NCBI RefSeq assembly: GCF_000800455.1
Contig: NZ_CP007456.1
Location: 1,860,001-1,924,000, forward strand
Source: Bifidobacterium catenulatum PV20-2
GTDB lineage: Bacteria > Actinomycetota > Actinomycetes > Actinomycetales > Bifidobacteriaceae
Direction: 5' to 3'
DNA: 64,000 nt
Below, in pieces: positions 35,823-45,196 of this stretch. Both the position numbers and the translations under genes were made by a program. The notes beneath the pieces were generated by a model. The model made no database searches, was not told the DNA's origin, and saw only the letters and a program-made list of their open reading frames with translations. The number at the start of each line of letters is the position of its first letter. Position 1 is the stretch's first letter.

Positions 35823-36914
35823 ATGGCCATGGACGCGCCCCTTACTACTATCAGCCTCGGCACTATCAGTCGGAACAGAGCGAACAATTCTGGGAAAATC
35901 TTACGTGCAGGAGCACAATCAGTTTCGCCGGAAGAATATCAGCTCGCTATCGATACAGCACAAGCTTGGCGTGATCAGCATATCGAAGCCACTCAAGAGT
36001 GTTTTTCAGAGGTCTTAAAGTGCTCAAATGATTTTGCCGAATCCGTCTGCACTTATCGTCTCAAACGAATCGTTTCCATCATTCGTAAACTGCAACGCGC
36101 CCAAACCCACCTGAAATTAGGCGAATTGGATGATATCGGAGGATGCCGTCTGATTTTAGAGACCAATAATCAGGTCCGTCAAGCGGCTGAAATTCTGAAA
36201 TCTCAGATCCCTCTCAAGAAAGGCAGCGGAGAGAAGGACTATATCCTCAATCCGCAAAAGTCCGGTTACCGATCCCACCACCTTTTGTTCAAACCTGAGA
36301 CTCAAACAGGCTCTTATCAGGTGGAAGTACAGATTCGAACACAGCTTCAACATTACTGGGCAACAGCTGTTGAGGCCGCTGGAGAAATCTATGGCACCGA
36401 ATACAAAAGCCCCGAAGTTCGTAGACAGGCCGTAGGGCCTGAAGACCAGGAAAGGATTCAATTCTTTCAAATTGTTTCCAGCCTATTCGCTCTCGAAGAG
36501 GGAGCCCCGCAGGTTCCCGGCTTTGAACGCAGCCAAAAGGAATTGGTAAAAGAGCTTCAGACGCTTGAATGCTCATCATGCTTATTGGATGATTTGGCAG
36601 CGTCCACAGACAGCATCTTCCCTTTGAATCCTCCAACGGATAAAGCGGCAACGCTGTTTCTCCTCAAACTTTCTCGCGAAGATCAACTCCTTGATATCGA
36701 GTCTTTCCGCCAAGATCAGCTTTCTGAAGCATTGCAAAAATACGGCGATCTTGAAGACCAAATTGAGGCAGCGACCAATAAGGGAACCGAATACGAATAC
36801 AACAATGTTGTGTTGGTTTACGCCCAAAATCATGAACAGTTAAGCATTGCCTATCCAAACTATTCAGCTAATGTCAGCCACTTTGTGGACAAGGTTGGAG
36901 AATATCTGCAATAG
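35823..36914 (+). CDS. RelA/SpoT-domain nucleotidyltransferase, candidate toxSAS
   Basis: A 363-residue protein. The synthetase domain covers about residues 45-215: YRLKRIVSIIRKL (79-90), DDIGGCRLI (103-111), KSGYRSHHLLFK and EVQIRTQLQHYW (168-179), with the catalytic Glu168 kept. No HD hydrolase, TGS or ACT domain is present. The C-terminal 150 residues have no clear match to me and make the protein longer than the 200-220 residues of classical toxSAS. Such enzymes pyrophosphorylate nucleotides or tRNA CCA ends. The Panacea gene opposite suggests a toxin-antitoxin unit. Two in-frame ATGs (35823 and 35829) follow TATAGT, so the message may be leaderless from the second. Confidence 0.85.
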   Translation: MAMDAPLTTISLGTISRNRANNSGKILRAGAQSVSPEEYQLAIDTAQAWRDQHIEATQECFSEVLKCSNDFAESVCTYRLKRIVSIIRKLQRAQTHLKLGELDDIGGCRLILETNNQVRQAAEILKSQIPLKKGSGEKDYILNPQKSGYRSHHLLFKPETQTGSYQVEVQIRTQLQHYWATAVEAAGEIYGTEYKSPEVRRQAVGPEDQERIQFFQIVSSLFALEEGAPQVPGFERSQKELVKELQTLECSSCLLDDLAASTDSIFPLNPPTDKAATLFLLKLSREDQLLDIESFRQDQLSEALQKYGDLEDQIEAATNKGTEYEYNNVVLVYAQNHEQLSIAYPNYSANVSHFVDKVGEYLQ

Positions 36915-37236
36915 TGTACGTTCAGTCAAGCCGACGTTTCGCGATGAGAACGGTGTCTATGCTGAACGCCAATAGTGTTCAGCATAACTGGCGACGGCAT
37001 GCAGATTTATTCGACAAAAGGCATCAAGTAGAGCAGCGCGATGATGCTCAATGCATGACGTTTCATGAGGGGGCGTCGATAATACCGGCAATCACGACTC
37101 CGCCAAGAGAAATCCGTGCGACCGATATAAGGTTAGACGCACGAATTCCTTAATCATGCAGACTGTAGGATACTGAAAGACAGATGCCGCGGGAACCTGC
37201 CAGAAATAAGAAACCACGGAAGGAACCGACGAATTT

Positions 37237-37282
37237 TGTTGCACGATTCCGATTTTCGGGGCAAATTTCGAATCGTGCAACA
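37237..37282. repeat. 46-bp palindromic element, copy 1
   Basis: TGTTGCACGATTC at 37237-37249 and GAATCGTGCAACA at 37270-37282 are perfect 13-base arms around 20 bases. Confidence 0.8.
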
Positions 37283-37371
37283 TTTTTCCTGCCGAAATGC
37301 GTTTTTCCCACGCATTTCATACCCCCGAACTGGGTTTTCCGGCACTTTTCTGCAACTACGGGGGTGTGCGA

Positions 37372-37417
37372 TGCGGCACGATTCCAAAAAACGGCCGAAA
37401 AATGAAATCGTGCGACA
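37372..37417. repeat. 46-bp palindromic element, copy 2
   Basis: GCACGATT (37376-37383) and AATCGTGC (37406-37413) give the same core and overall length as copy 1, with diverged outer bases (TGCG.../...GACA). Confidence 0.65.
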
Positions 37418-37656
37418 TTTACGGAGTGCGGAACGTGCCAAAGCGGTCGGAACCATGCGATCATGGCAAGAAAAACACATCCAAGGCGCCGCTTTTCATA
37501 CATTTTGACGACCCCGCCCCCCTATCGGGAATAGGGACCAAGAGCCCCGGAAACATCACCATCCCGATCGAAACGACTCCTATCCCGATATAGAAGGATA
37601 TATCGCGAAGGCTGCCGCACGTAAACAGAAAGCACCAAGGCAATGCCCCGGATTGT

Positions 37657-38187
37657 ATGATGTTGTTCCGTATTGCCGTTTATTTCCAGAAAAATGAGGA
37701 TGGTATGGTGCGCTTCGCGCTTCGCCTTGCAGACGTGCTGATCGACGTTACGGTGCAACATGATTATGCCCGGAACTTCTGCAACGATTGGATCACGGAC
37801 TCCAGCGAATCCACGGATTCCCGACTCACCATCACCGTCACACAAGACGACATCGATTCCGAACGTGCCGAAGCTTGCAAGGAATACGCAAAAGGCCGCC
37901 CGCGAGTCGCCGCACTGGATACCTATGGCGATGATTATCTGGAAATCCTCTCCTTGTACCGCAAAATCGCGGAAGCCCTTACGGCACGCAACATACTGCT
38001 TTTCCACGGTAGCGTCGTCGCCGTCGACGACCAGACCTATGTCAGTATTACAGATGGCAGGAATACGAGTATTCTTTCATGGTTTTCCGTCTCTTATCAT
38101 CAGCGAAGCAATTCCGTCCTCTTTGCCGACAGAAACCGCTACAACTACATTTTCTCTTTTGACGACATTCGAAATCTACATATTTAA
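37657..38187 (+). pseudogene. Truncated HPr kinase-like/PEPCK-fold protein
   Basis: A 176-residue frame. The segment ILSLYRKIAEALTARNILLFHGSVVAVDDQTYV matches the conserved lead-in to the P-loop of HprK-like proteins, which normally continue into a TAPSGTGKST-type motif. Here the sequence turns into SITDGRNTSILSWF and soon stops, so the nucleotide-binding half is lost. Family members often sit in peptide-modification or surface-protein loci. It is probably a remnant left at the edge of the Septu-like insertion. Confidence 0.6.
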
Positions 38188-38231
38188 ATTTCTAGATATG
38201 ACTGACAGTAGCCAAATATTCAACGAATAGG

Positions 38232-39476
38232 TTAAACGTGCTCTGTTTTATCTGCCCTTTCTAGAAGAATTACGCCACAGTCATGACCTATACATCTATA
38301 ACATCCCACCGTACAGGTTTTACTCGAATCGAAAATATAGAAAACCGCATCTTCGCAGTCAGAAAAATCAAATACTCCACATTTAAAGACCCTCAAACTC
38401 TCCTTATTTTTAAGAGGTATTTGATTGGCTTCACATGCAAGACAAACAATTTTGTGCTTATATTTTTTATCTGAAATGAAATAGACGTCTTTATCCCCAT
38501 AGGCTTTAACAACTTGAATTAAATAATCATCCAGCTTTTCCCCAGGAAATGGAACGATATTTTTCACATCATTGCACGAAAGCCACTTATTTGTAATACC
38601 GCAATACTCCATCAAGCCTCTTCGAACATCTTTAGATTCTTTCCTCTGAATATATTCACATAGAACCTTCTTCCAAACTTCATCCTCCGAATCCGAAAGA
38701 AACAACGACATATTTTCAAAAAACCTGCAGACATCCTCTTCACTTGCACACATTTTTTTAATATTTCTTCTTTGATTTAGAATAAACTCAACAGCTCTTA
38801 AAGAATATCTTTTTAATAGACAAAGCTTTTCACACGTGTTCGATATTTTTATCTTTTCCTCACAATTAATGGATTCATTAATCTTATACGTAATCTGCAA
38901 AGTAAAATTATCCAGTTCAATTCTATCAATAGACAACCAATCAGAACTAACTTCATCAAGATACGGATTATAGAAATGTTCTTTCGCTGGATCAATATTA
39001 CTTTTTTTATTATTACAAATAAAACAACATGGAATTAGATTAAAAAGGGTGGTACTCAACAACAAATACTTCGACTTAGGTAAGAAATGATCAAGTGTTC
39101 CACAAGTTTCGAGACCACAATACGGACACAGAGGAAGCGAATCCCATTTATAGTATTCGGAAAGCTGCGTTCTATTATAGAGAATTCTCCAATCACCTTC
39201 TTTCTTGATTGCATTTTTTACATAATTTTCCCAGCCGATACTCAGTAACCTAGCATTTTCTTTCATCGCTTCATTAATTACCTTTTCTCTTTCCATTTTT
39301 CTTTCTTCAAAATTTTCCAGATCTTCATCTTCTCTATGCGCAATCCTTTTACTTTTCAAAATGTGTTTCAAGAGTGGGTAAACATCGTCTAAATAATCTG
39401 AACAACTCTCATCTTTTTTGCGCTTTCTGCACGATTTAGGAAAATTCTTATCTAATTTATTTTTAATATTCTTCAT
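38232..39476 (-). CDS. ptuB: HNH endonuclease, PtuB-like (Septu)
   Basis: A 414-residue protein with an HNH fold at residues 117-160: CPYCG, TLDHFLPKS (His130), FNLIPC with Asn146, and CFICNNKKS. The two Cys pairs are the structural zinc site usual for PtuB-type HNH nucleases. The C-terminal third has two more Cys clusters (CLACE; CYRCIGHDC), a possible second zinc module. It is directly downstream of the ATPase gene with a four-base gap; GAGAGG before its ATG overlaps the ATPase stop. Base composition is far more AT-rich than the flanks, a sign of transfer. In Septu the nuclease acts with PtuA against phage. Confidence 0.82.
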   Translation of the reverse strand: MKNIKNKLDKNFPKSCRKRKKDESCSDYLDDVYPLLKHILKSKRIAHREDEDLENFEERKMEREKVINEAMKENARLLSIGWENYVKNAIKKEGDWRILYNRTQLSEYYKWDSLPLCPYCGLETCGTLDHFLPKSKYLLLSTTLFNLIPCCFICNNKKSNIDPAKEHFYNPYLDEVSSDWLSIDRIELDNFTLQITYKINESINCEEKIKISNTCEKLCLLKRYSLRAVEFILNQRRNIKKMCASEEDVCRFFENMSLFLSDSEDEVWKKVLCEYIQRKESKDVRRGLMEYCGITNKWLSCNDVKNIVPFPGEKLDDYLIQVVKAYGDKDVYFISDKKYKHKIVCLACEANQIPLKNKESLRVFKCGVFDFSDCEDAVFYIFDSSKTCTVGCYRCIGHDCGVILLERADKTEHV

Positions 39477-39479
39477 CTT

Positions 39480-41157
39480 TTACCTCTCTTCTATTTCCGC
39501 CAGTGCTTCATCTGTTATGTAAGGGAGTAACGCTCTTGCTTCCATGCCAAACTCTCCACCGAATTTATCCAAGCAACGCTGTACCAACACCTCTTTTTCG
39601 CATTCTTTTTCCTTGTACTCTTCCACAATTTTGTCTTTTAAAAAGGAAAAGTAACCGCTCTTATCAGCATTTACGCCGAAAACTTCATTAAGCAACACAC
39701 CAAGATTCTCACCAAAAGTTTCAATTGTCGGCGATATAACGCAACGTAGCCCCTCAACAGATTGAAGGATGTGTACGCATTTTTTTGGAACTTCACGTAA
39801 AACGATTGGCGAATGCGTTGCGATAATTGCCATAGCTTCCTTCTCAACAAGCACATTCCGCAACACGTACATAAATGCGCTCAACAAAGGAGCATGCAGA
39901 CTATTTTCCGGCTCATCGATTACATACAAGCCACGCTTACCAATGTTGGTCATACTATAGAAAAGATATAGAACTCTTAACTGCCCAGAGCTAAGTTTTT
40001 TTTAGGTTCTCTTCACTAAACCACTTAGCAAACTTTTCTTTTTCGTCTTGCAAAACATAGCTATCCAAAACAGGAATAAACGAACACCCCGCCCCAGTAA
40101 GAGCGCCTAGAAGCATCGAATAATATTCGATAATCTTTTCCGCTCTATTTCCTTGCTCCACTTTTAATTGCTTATAATTCTCAATAAAAACACTAGATTC
40201 ATTTTTCTTTCCGCAAAGCTCACCAGCCACAAAAATATTTACTAGCTTACGTACTCTTTCTCCATTTTTCTCTGGAACGACATTGAATGTATCATTATTT
40301 ACAGTCAAGTCGACTGGAACATAAGTAATGTGGCTGAAAGATAATTCTTTATCGTTGCGTTCAACATCTTCAGCAAATTTCAGTTCCCCTAATTGGTTTC
40401 TTGTATCAACACCAATAGTGGAAATAGGAACAGAGTCCTCTTCAATTATATCATCAATAGAACTATTTTTATCAAAAATATAACTTTTAACAATTTGATT
40501 TAAAAGCTTCGTTTTTCCCACACCATTTGCACCAATCAATACATGAATGTTTGATGGAGGAAAATCTTTGAACTGCACTACACACTTTAACTCCTTCGAA
40601 GAATATGTATCGTATGAATTTTTCCCCTCAGAATTAAACTGGTATGAAAAACTAATCATCTTGTAATGACGAACATCATCTTTGACGATACCGCGATAGT
40701 CGCGTGTAGCAGTTGCTATGTCTTTATCCCGCAATAAAGAACTTCGAAAAACCTCCTCGCTTGCATATAATTTCTTACACTTACTTTCGCATTCATCAAT
40801 TGTGCCCAAGTATGCGACATCCTGAAGCGCCATTAGTACATTGTTGAAAAACTTGAGTTTCTTCAAGTCACTGTAGTATTCTTTATCCGCTCCTAGAGAA
40901 AAATAATTTTCATCAAGCGAGTCAAAAGGGTCAGGCGGCAGCTCCGGTCTCCCCGAATGAAAATCCTTCTGAGCAATTCTAACCCTACCAACAGAATTTA
41001 GTTTTCCATAGCTATCTACTTTATAAAGAATAAAAAGAGTTTTAAATCCATAATCATCCCAATTGTCTGCCTCGAGATAAAAAACGTGTCTATTATTTTT
41101 TTCAGCCTCTTTTTTTGCTTCTTTTTCTGACGTATAAAAACAAATTTTCTTATTCAT
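39480..41157 (-). pseudogene. ptuA: PtuA-like SMC/ABC ATPase split by frameshift (Septu)
   Basis: Two frames form one ATPase. The first (41157 to 39991, 388 residues) has an N-terminal domain starting MNKKICFYTSEKEAKKE and Walker A GANGVGKT at residues 209-216. It ends in TAG after ENLKKT. Dropping one base from the A8 run at 39996-40003 restores LKKLSSGQLRVLYLFYSM, that is the ABC signature LSSGQ. The reading then continues into the second frame with Walker B LYVIDEPENSLH and the H-loop ATHSP. So exactly one extra A separates the Walker A and signature/Walker B halves. It may be a plain mutation, a slippage switch, or rescued by polymerase slippage. GAGGATAG lies before ATG 41157. Confidence 0.85.
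39996..40003 (-). repeat. A8 homopolymer inside ptuA
   Basis: Eight T on the plus strand. Seven would keep ptuA in frame. It sits immediately 5' of the LSSGQ codons. Confidence 0.9.
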
Positions 41158-41457
41158 TTTATTCTATCCTCTTGTTATTGTTTATTAGAACCAGTCGTGT
41201 TCGTCGGAATCAGCATTGACTCCGCTATCATCAATGATACACCCCCGTACTTGTTCATATGTCCATTTCTACAATTGAGCATTCGCACCACGAAGGTCAT
41301 CATCCACTTTTACCATCATTGCAAAAAACAGAGCAGGTTTGGCCCCATCAATCTCCTTGGCCAGAACCCGCCATGGACAATCACCTATTACCAAATCCAT
41401 CGGCAACAGGCCCCAAACTGTACCTTTGTACAGACAAACTCGGAGACACTTATGTTT
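41158..41457 (-). other. ptuA upstream region with C-terminal fragment of unknown gene
   Basis: The 300 bases between ptuA and the IS3 copy hold no full gene. On the minus strand an open frame from the IS junction to TAG at 41269 encodes a stretch with GDCPWRVLAKEIDGAKPALF. It may be the end of a gene cut by the IS. I do not recognise it. Confidence 0.3.
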
Positions 41458-42772
41458 TGATATGGCCTGATTTTTGTTCCGCCCTTATAGTGGGGCGGTT
41501 TGCGCCGCTTGGTTTGCATAATACTCGGTTTCGGTCTGTTCTGGTGTCCTGTAGCCCAAGGACTAGTGCAGACGCTTCGGGTCCCCGCCACGAGACCCAC
41601 CGGAACGTCGCCAATTCCAGGTCCCTCAAAATCCTGGAAGGGCTTGCGCCGCCAGACGAGCTCGGTCCTGTACGCGCCGTCGGCGCTCTCGGCCATGGCG
41701 TTGCCGTACGAGGCGCCGACCGTGCCGGTCGAGGGAAGCATGCCGAATTCCCCGACCCTGGTGGCGTACACGAGGCCGATGTACTGCGCGCCATGGTCGG
41801 AATGGTGCACGAGACCGTCCGTGCCGCCATGCGAGGCGGCCCATGATATCGCCTGTTCCAGCGCCTGTAGCGGCAGCTCCCTGGTGTCCATGGTGGTGGC
41901 GCGCGCCCAGCCGACGATCCTGCGAGCGAACACGTCGGCGGCGAACGCCGTGTAGCCGAACGAGCCGTTGTCCATGCGCACGTAGGTGATGTCGGCCACA
42001 TGCGGCCGGTTCGGCGCCTCCGCCTCGAACCCGCGTTCCACGAGGTCGGGCCTGCCGCCCGTGCCCTTCGCCGGTTTGGCGGTGACGGGCGTCCTGCCGC
42101 GGCGCACGCCGCGGATTCCCGATTCCCGCATGACGCTCATCACCCGGCCGCGGCCGATCTCGGCCGGATCCCAGCCCCGCGCCGACGACCGGGCGTGCGT
42201 CTTGCGGTACCCGTACACGGCCATGAAGAAATCCGAGTGGACCAGAAGGATGTCGCGGGCCGGCGCCTCGTGCCTGGCGGCCATGCGGCTGACGGGCCCG
42301 GATCTGAACATGCGGTAGCCGCGCGGCGTGACGAACCCGCAGTCCAGCGAAGCGGCCAGCGCCCTGCAGATCGGCCCGACCCTGAAACGGTCCTTGAATT
42401 CGTCGATGTAAGCGACCATCAACGCCGTGTCGGGTCGAGCCGTGCCGCGAAAAAAGCCGACGCCGTCGTCAAGATCTCGTTCGCCCGCCTCAATCGCGCG
42501 ACCTCGGCCCGCAAACTCTTCAACTCCGCCATCGCGTCTTCGGCCGACTGCTTGGTCTCCGCCGCGACCGTGGCGTCCGTCTTGTTGCGCGACCCCCAGA
42601 TCCTTGGCGACCTGTTCGATCGCCTTGGTCTCCGACGAATACGAGCCGCGCGACTCGGTCAACAGCCTGACGGCCTTCGCCTTGAACTCCGGCGTGTATC
42701 TCGTTCCTTTTGCCATGGTTCCATCATCTCCTCGAGTTAGGGGAAATGCGGAACAAAAATCAGTTCATATCA
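41458..42772 (-). mobile_element. IS3-family element, copy A, degenerate
   Basis: Bounded by related ends TGATATG followed by CTGATTTTTGTTCCGC at 41458 and its inverse ending at 42772. The minus strand starts with OrfA (MAKGTRYTPEFKAKAVRLL, 42716). The OrfA frame is broken after AKDLGVA: the true coiled-coil part (AEDAMAELKSLRAEVARLRR) is in another frame. OrfB follows, with HVADITYVRMDNGSFGY and HHSDHGAQYIG as the first DDE residues. It breaks again near the end, before a frame equivalent to RLHQSLGYRTPEQTETEYY. At least two indels make it inactive in cis. No clear target duplication was found. Confidence 0.85.
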
Positions 42773-42875
42773 TAATAATGCTTATGCCAGAGATTTGCAA
42801 GGTTATCCGCAATGTTAGAGTGGGCGAAGTGGATTAAACGAAAGTGCGTAAGAATCATTTTGTGTTTCGGTATTG

Positions 42876-42906
42876 GCCCATATGGTGATTCCTTGAGTAT
42901 ATGGGC
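42876..42906 (+). promoter_or_regulatory. Inverted repeat before DUF4365 operon
   Basis: GCCCATAT (42876-42883) and ATATGGGC (42899-42906) flank 15 bases, ending 27 bases before ATG 42933. It is a possible operator. TATACC near 42920 could be the -10 box. Confidence 0.45.
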
Positions 42907-42932
42907 AAGGAACCGTGTTATACCATTCTTTT

Positions 42933-43499
42933 ATGGTCAGTTTAGCCGAAGTGAGTGGTGCGAATCCTGGTCTTACGATTCAGCGAAGTTCGCCTCAGCG
43001 GCATACTAATTGGATGGAAGAATTCCAGACGGGGTATGTCAAGTCTGTAGCGGCAGCGGCAGGATGCCAGTGTTGGGATTCTCATATTGATTTAGGTTTT
43101 GATCTTAAAATCGAGCGCTATAATTCTCAGGGTGTTCCTGACTCTGAAGTGGATTTACAGCTTAAGGCTGTGTCAGCTTCCCATTGTTGGGACGTTAACC
43201 GGACGTGTATATCTGCTTTTTTATCAAGGCAACGATATAATATGCAGGTTAACCGAAATCCGATTCATCCTAATCTAGTTCTGATTATGGAAATCCCTGA
43301 CACAGTTGATAAGTGGATAACTAAACAGCCAGATGAATCTGGAATGATTTTATCAAATCGTTGCTATTGGGTTTCTTTGGCTGGATTACCTAAAAAAGAA
43401 ACAGATCGAGTAAAAGTGTCGGCCCCTGTCAATCAGGTTTTTGATGACGCCTCTTTATGCATGATAATGGAAAAGATTAGCAAAGGAATAAAATTATGA
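42933..43499 (+). CDS. DUF4365-domain protein
   Basis: A 188-residue protein from ATG 42933 (MVSLAEVSG). The DUF4365 pattern is visible: HTNWMEEFQTGYVKSVAAAAGC, then HIDLGFDLKIE, then EVDLQLKAVS, which resembles the D...(Q/E)xK core of restriction-endonuclease-like folds. Related domains occur in defence islands; a nuclease role is plausible but inferred. Its stop overlaps the next ATG (ATGA), so the two genes are translationally coupled. The operon is AT-rich and lies between inverted copies of one IS3 element. The alternative GTG at 42915 would overlap the likely promoter. Confidence 0.75.
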   Translation: MVSLAEVSGANPGLTIQRSSPQRHTNWMEEFQTGYVKSVAAAAGCQCWDSHIDLGFDLKIERYNSQGVPDSEVDLQLKAVSASHCWDVNRTCISAFLSRQRYNMQVNRNPIHPNLVLIMEIPDTVDKWITKQPDESGMILSNRCYWVSLAGLPKKETDRVKVSAPVNQVFDDASLCMIMEKISKGIKL

Positions 43500-44716
43500 T
43501 TAATGATGTTTCGATGCTAAAAGCCATGTTGAAGCAATATGGTTGGAGCTGCCGTCCATCTTTTAACGGTAAGGCAACATATTGGAGTTTTCCTCATTCT
43601 GGATCAGGTATGGAAAATTTATTGATTACTATACCAGAGGATAAATCGACTGATGATTATGAATTTTACTTAGAGCAGGCTTATCACGAAATTGAATTGA
43701 TCTATGGGAAGAATTTTGAAACTTTCAAGGAGGAATATCGGTCTTTCTCTTCGCGTCAATTTGATCCTCTGGAGATTCGTGAAGAAACGGGGGTAAAAGA
43801 CGGCCTTATTCCTTGGGATAAGGGAAGGCGTTTGGTCTTAGGTGCTGAAGGCATATTGAACGCTGGTGCTCGAGCGACTGCGGTTGGTTTGAGAAATAGA
43901 AAAGCGCATTATCTTCAAACTGCGCATGCGGCTGCAGAGTCTGTGTTGTCTGAATCATTCATGGGACAAACTAAAATTGGTAGTTATATTGTAACTATGT
44001 ACGTACCTTCTGAGCATAGATTTTCTATTAGCTCTAAAAAGAATTCTCAAAATCAGCTGATGGATTCTGATTATATTTTAGGTAGAGATGTAACCAATAC
44101 AATAGTCAGTTCTTTGCAATCTTTTAAGTCAGGATTTCATGAAACATCTGGGAAAAATGCTAGCGATATTGACTATGAATTCTTTAATGAACTAGTGCAA
44201 GATGGTGTCTCCTATGAATTATTGGATGCAATATCATGTTTGTTGGACGAAAAAGAAACTCAGATAACGGTTGCCCAGCCGGTGAAAGATGTTCCTTCGG
44301 AGAAAAAGACCTATGAGATATCTGTTGGCTCTTATATGAGTGAATGGGTAGACAGAGGTAAATTCTGCCTTAAAGGAGAATTTGAACCTATTAGAGTTTT
44401 GGTTGCTGGCGAGGTAACCCGTCTAGATAATTCCGCGAGAAACCCTCATCATTTGATTAAAATGAGACTAGTTTCGAATGCAAGTATCTCAGCTATTTCA
44501 ATGCTGTCTGTTCATCTTTCCTCTGAGCAATATCAAGACGCTATTCGTGCGCATAAGGCAAAGGTTATGTTTATGGTGAAAGGGGAAATAAAAAAGAAAG
44601 GACGTATTTTTGAAATGACTCTGCCTGATTTTGTGAGCGTAACCAATACTCCAATATCGCAAATTGCGGAGGAATATAATGAAAGAGAGAATTTTCAGCA
44701 AACTTCTCTCTTTTGA
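43496..44716 (+). CDS. Unknown protein coupled to DUF4365 gene
   Basis: A 406-residue protein I do not recognise. Residues 1-90 start MINDVSMLKAMLKQYGW and include YLEQAYHEIELIYGKNF. A middle helical region (AGARATAVGLRNRKAHYLQTA) contains several basic residues. The C-terminal 120 residues alternate in beta-strand style (VLVAGEVTRLDNSA...; VMFMVKGEIKKKGRIFEMTL) and could be an OB-like fold, by eye only. No Walker, HNH or membrane motif is visible. It overlaps the DUF4365 gene by four bases and ends five bases before the next IS3 copy, so the IS hit exactly at the operon edge. Candidate effector or sensor of an uncharacterised two-gene system. Confidence 0.8.
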   Translation: MINDVSMLKAMLKQYGWSCRPSFNGKATYWSFPHSGSGMENLLITIPEDKSTDDYEFYLEQAYHEIELIYGKNFETFKEEYRSFSSRQFDPLEIREETGVKDGLIPWDKGRRLVLGAEGILNAGARATAVGLRNRKAHYLQTAHAAAESVLSESFMGQTKIGSYIVTMYVPSEHRFSISSKKNSQNQLMDSDYILGRDVTNTIVSSLQSFKSGFHETSGKNASDIDYEFFNELVQDGVSYELLDAISCLLDEKETQITVAQPVKDVPSEKKTYEISVGSYMSEWVDRGKFCLKGEFEPIRVLVAGEVTRLDNSARNPHHLIKMRLVSNASISAISMLSVHLSSEQYQDAIRAHKAKVMFMVKGEIKKKGRIFEMTLPDFVSVTNTPISQIAEEYNERENFQQTSLF

Positions 44717-44720
44717 AGCA

Positions 44721-45196
44721 TGATATGAACTGATTTTTGTTCCGCATTTCCCCTAACTCGAGGAGATGATGGAACCATGGCAAAAGGAACGAGATACACG
44801 CCGGAGTTCAAGGCGAAGGCCGTCAGGCTGTTGACCGAGTCGCGCGGCTCGTATTCGTCGGAGACCAAGGCGATCGAACAGGTCGCCAAGGATCTGGGGG
44901 TCGCGCAACAAGACGGACGCCACGGTCGCGGCGGAGACCAAGCAGTCGGCCGAAGACGCGATGGCGGAGTTGAAGAGTTTGCGGGCCGAGGTCGCGCGAT
45001 TGAGGCGGGCGAACGAGATCTTGACGACGGCGTCGGCTTTTTTCGCGGCACGGCTCGACCCGACACGGCGTTGATGGTCGCTTACATCGACGAATTCAAG
45101 GACCGTTTCAGGGTCGGGCCGATCTGCAGGGCGCTGGCCGCTTCGCTGGACTGCGGGTTCATCACGCCGCGCGGCTACCGCATGTTCAAATCCAGG
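44721..45196 (+). mobile_element. IS3-family element, copy B, 5' part only
   Basis: It begins TGATATGAACTGATTTTTG and is nearly identical to copy A, in the opposite orientation. OrfA starts at 44777 and carries the same indel after AKDLGVA, so the lesion predates the duplication. OrfB runs only to RGYRMFK, where an IS21-type end starts. Confidence 0.85.

Larger units (their letters stand above)
36915..37656. other. Noncoding accessory spacer with inverted repeats
   Basis: I see no convincing gene in these 740 bases; overlapping short frames on both strands are produced by palindromes. It contains a hairpin after the RelA-like gene (ATGCTGAAC 36959-36967 / GTTCAGCAT 36977-36985). Further on are two 46-base palindromic elements and other nested stems (GAAATGCGT/ACGCATTTC; ACCCCCG/CGGGGGT). 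Confidence 0.5.

Noticed and set aside
37150..37503. Overlapping small frames on both strands
   Set aside because: Produced by palindromes; no ribosome site and no consistent protein-like composition.
39996..40003. Programmed -1 ribosomal frameshifting at the A8 run
   Set aside because: A -1 shift leads to a stop within about ten codons; only loss of one base (+1 shift) restores ptuA, so the usual -1 mechanism does not fit.
41458..44720. Classical composite transposon carrying the DUF4365 operon
   Set aside because: Both IS3 copies share the same indel in OrfA, one is truncated, and I found no outer target duplication, so active mobilisation as a unit is not supported.
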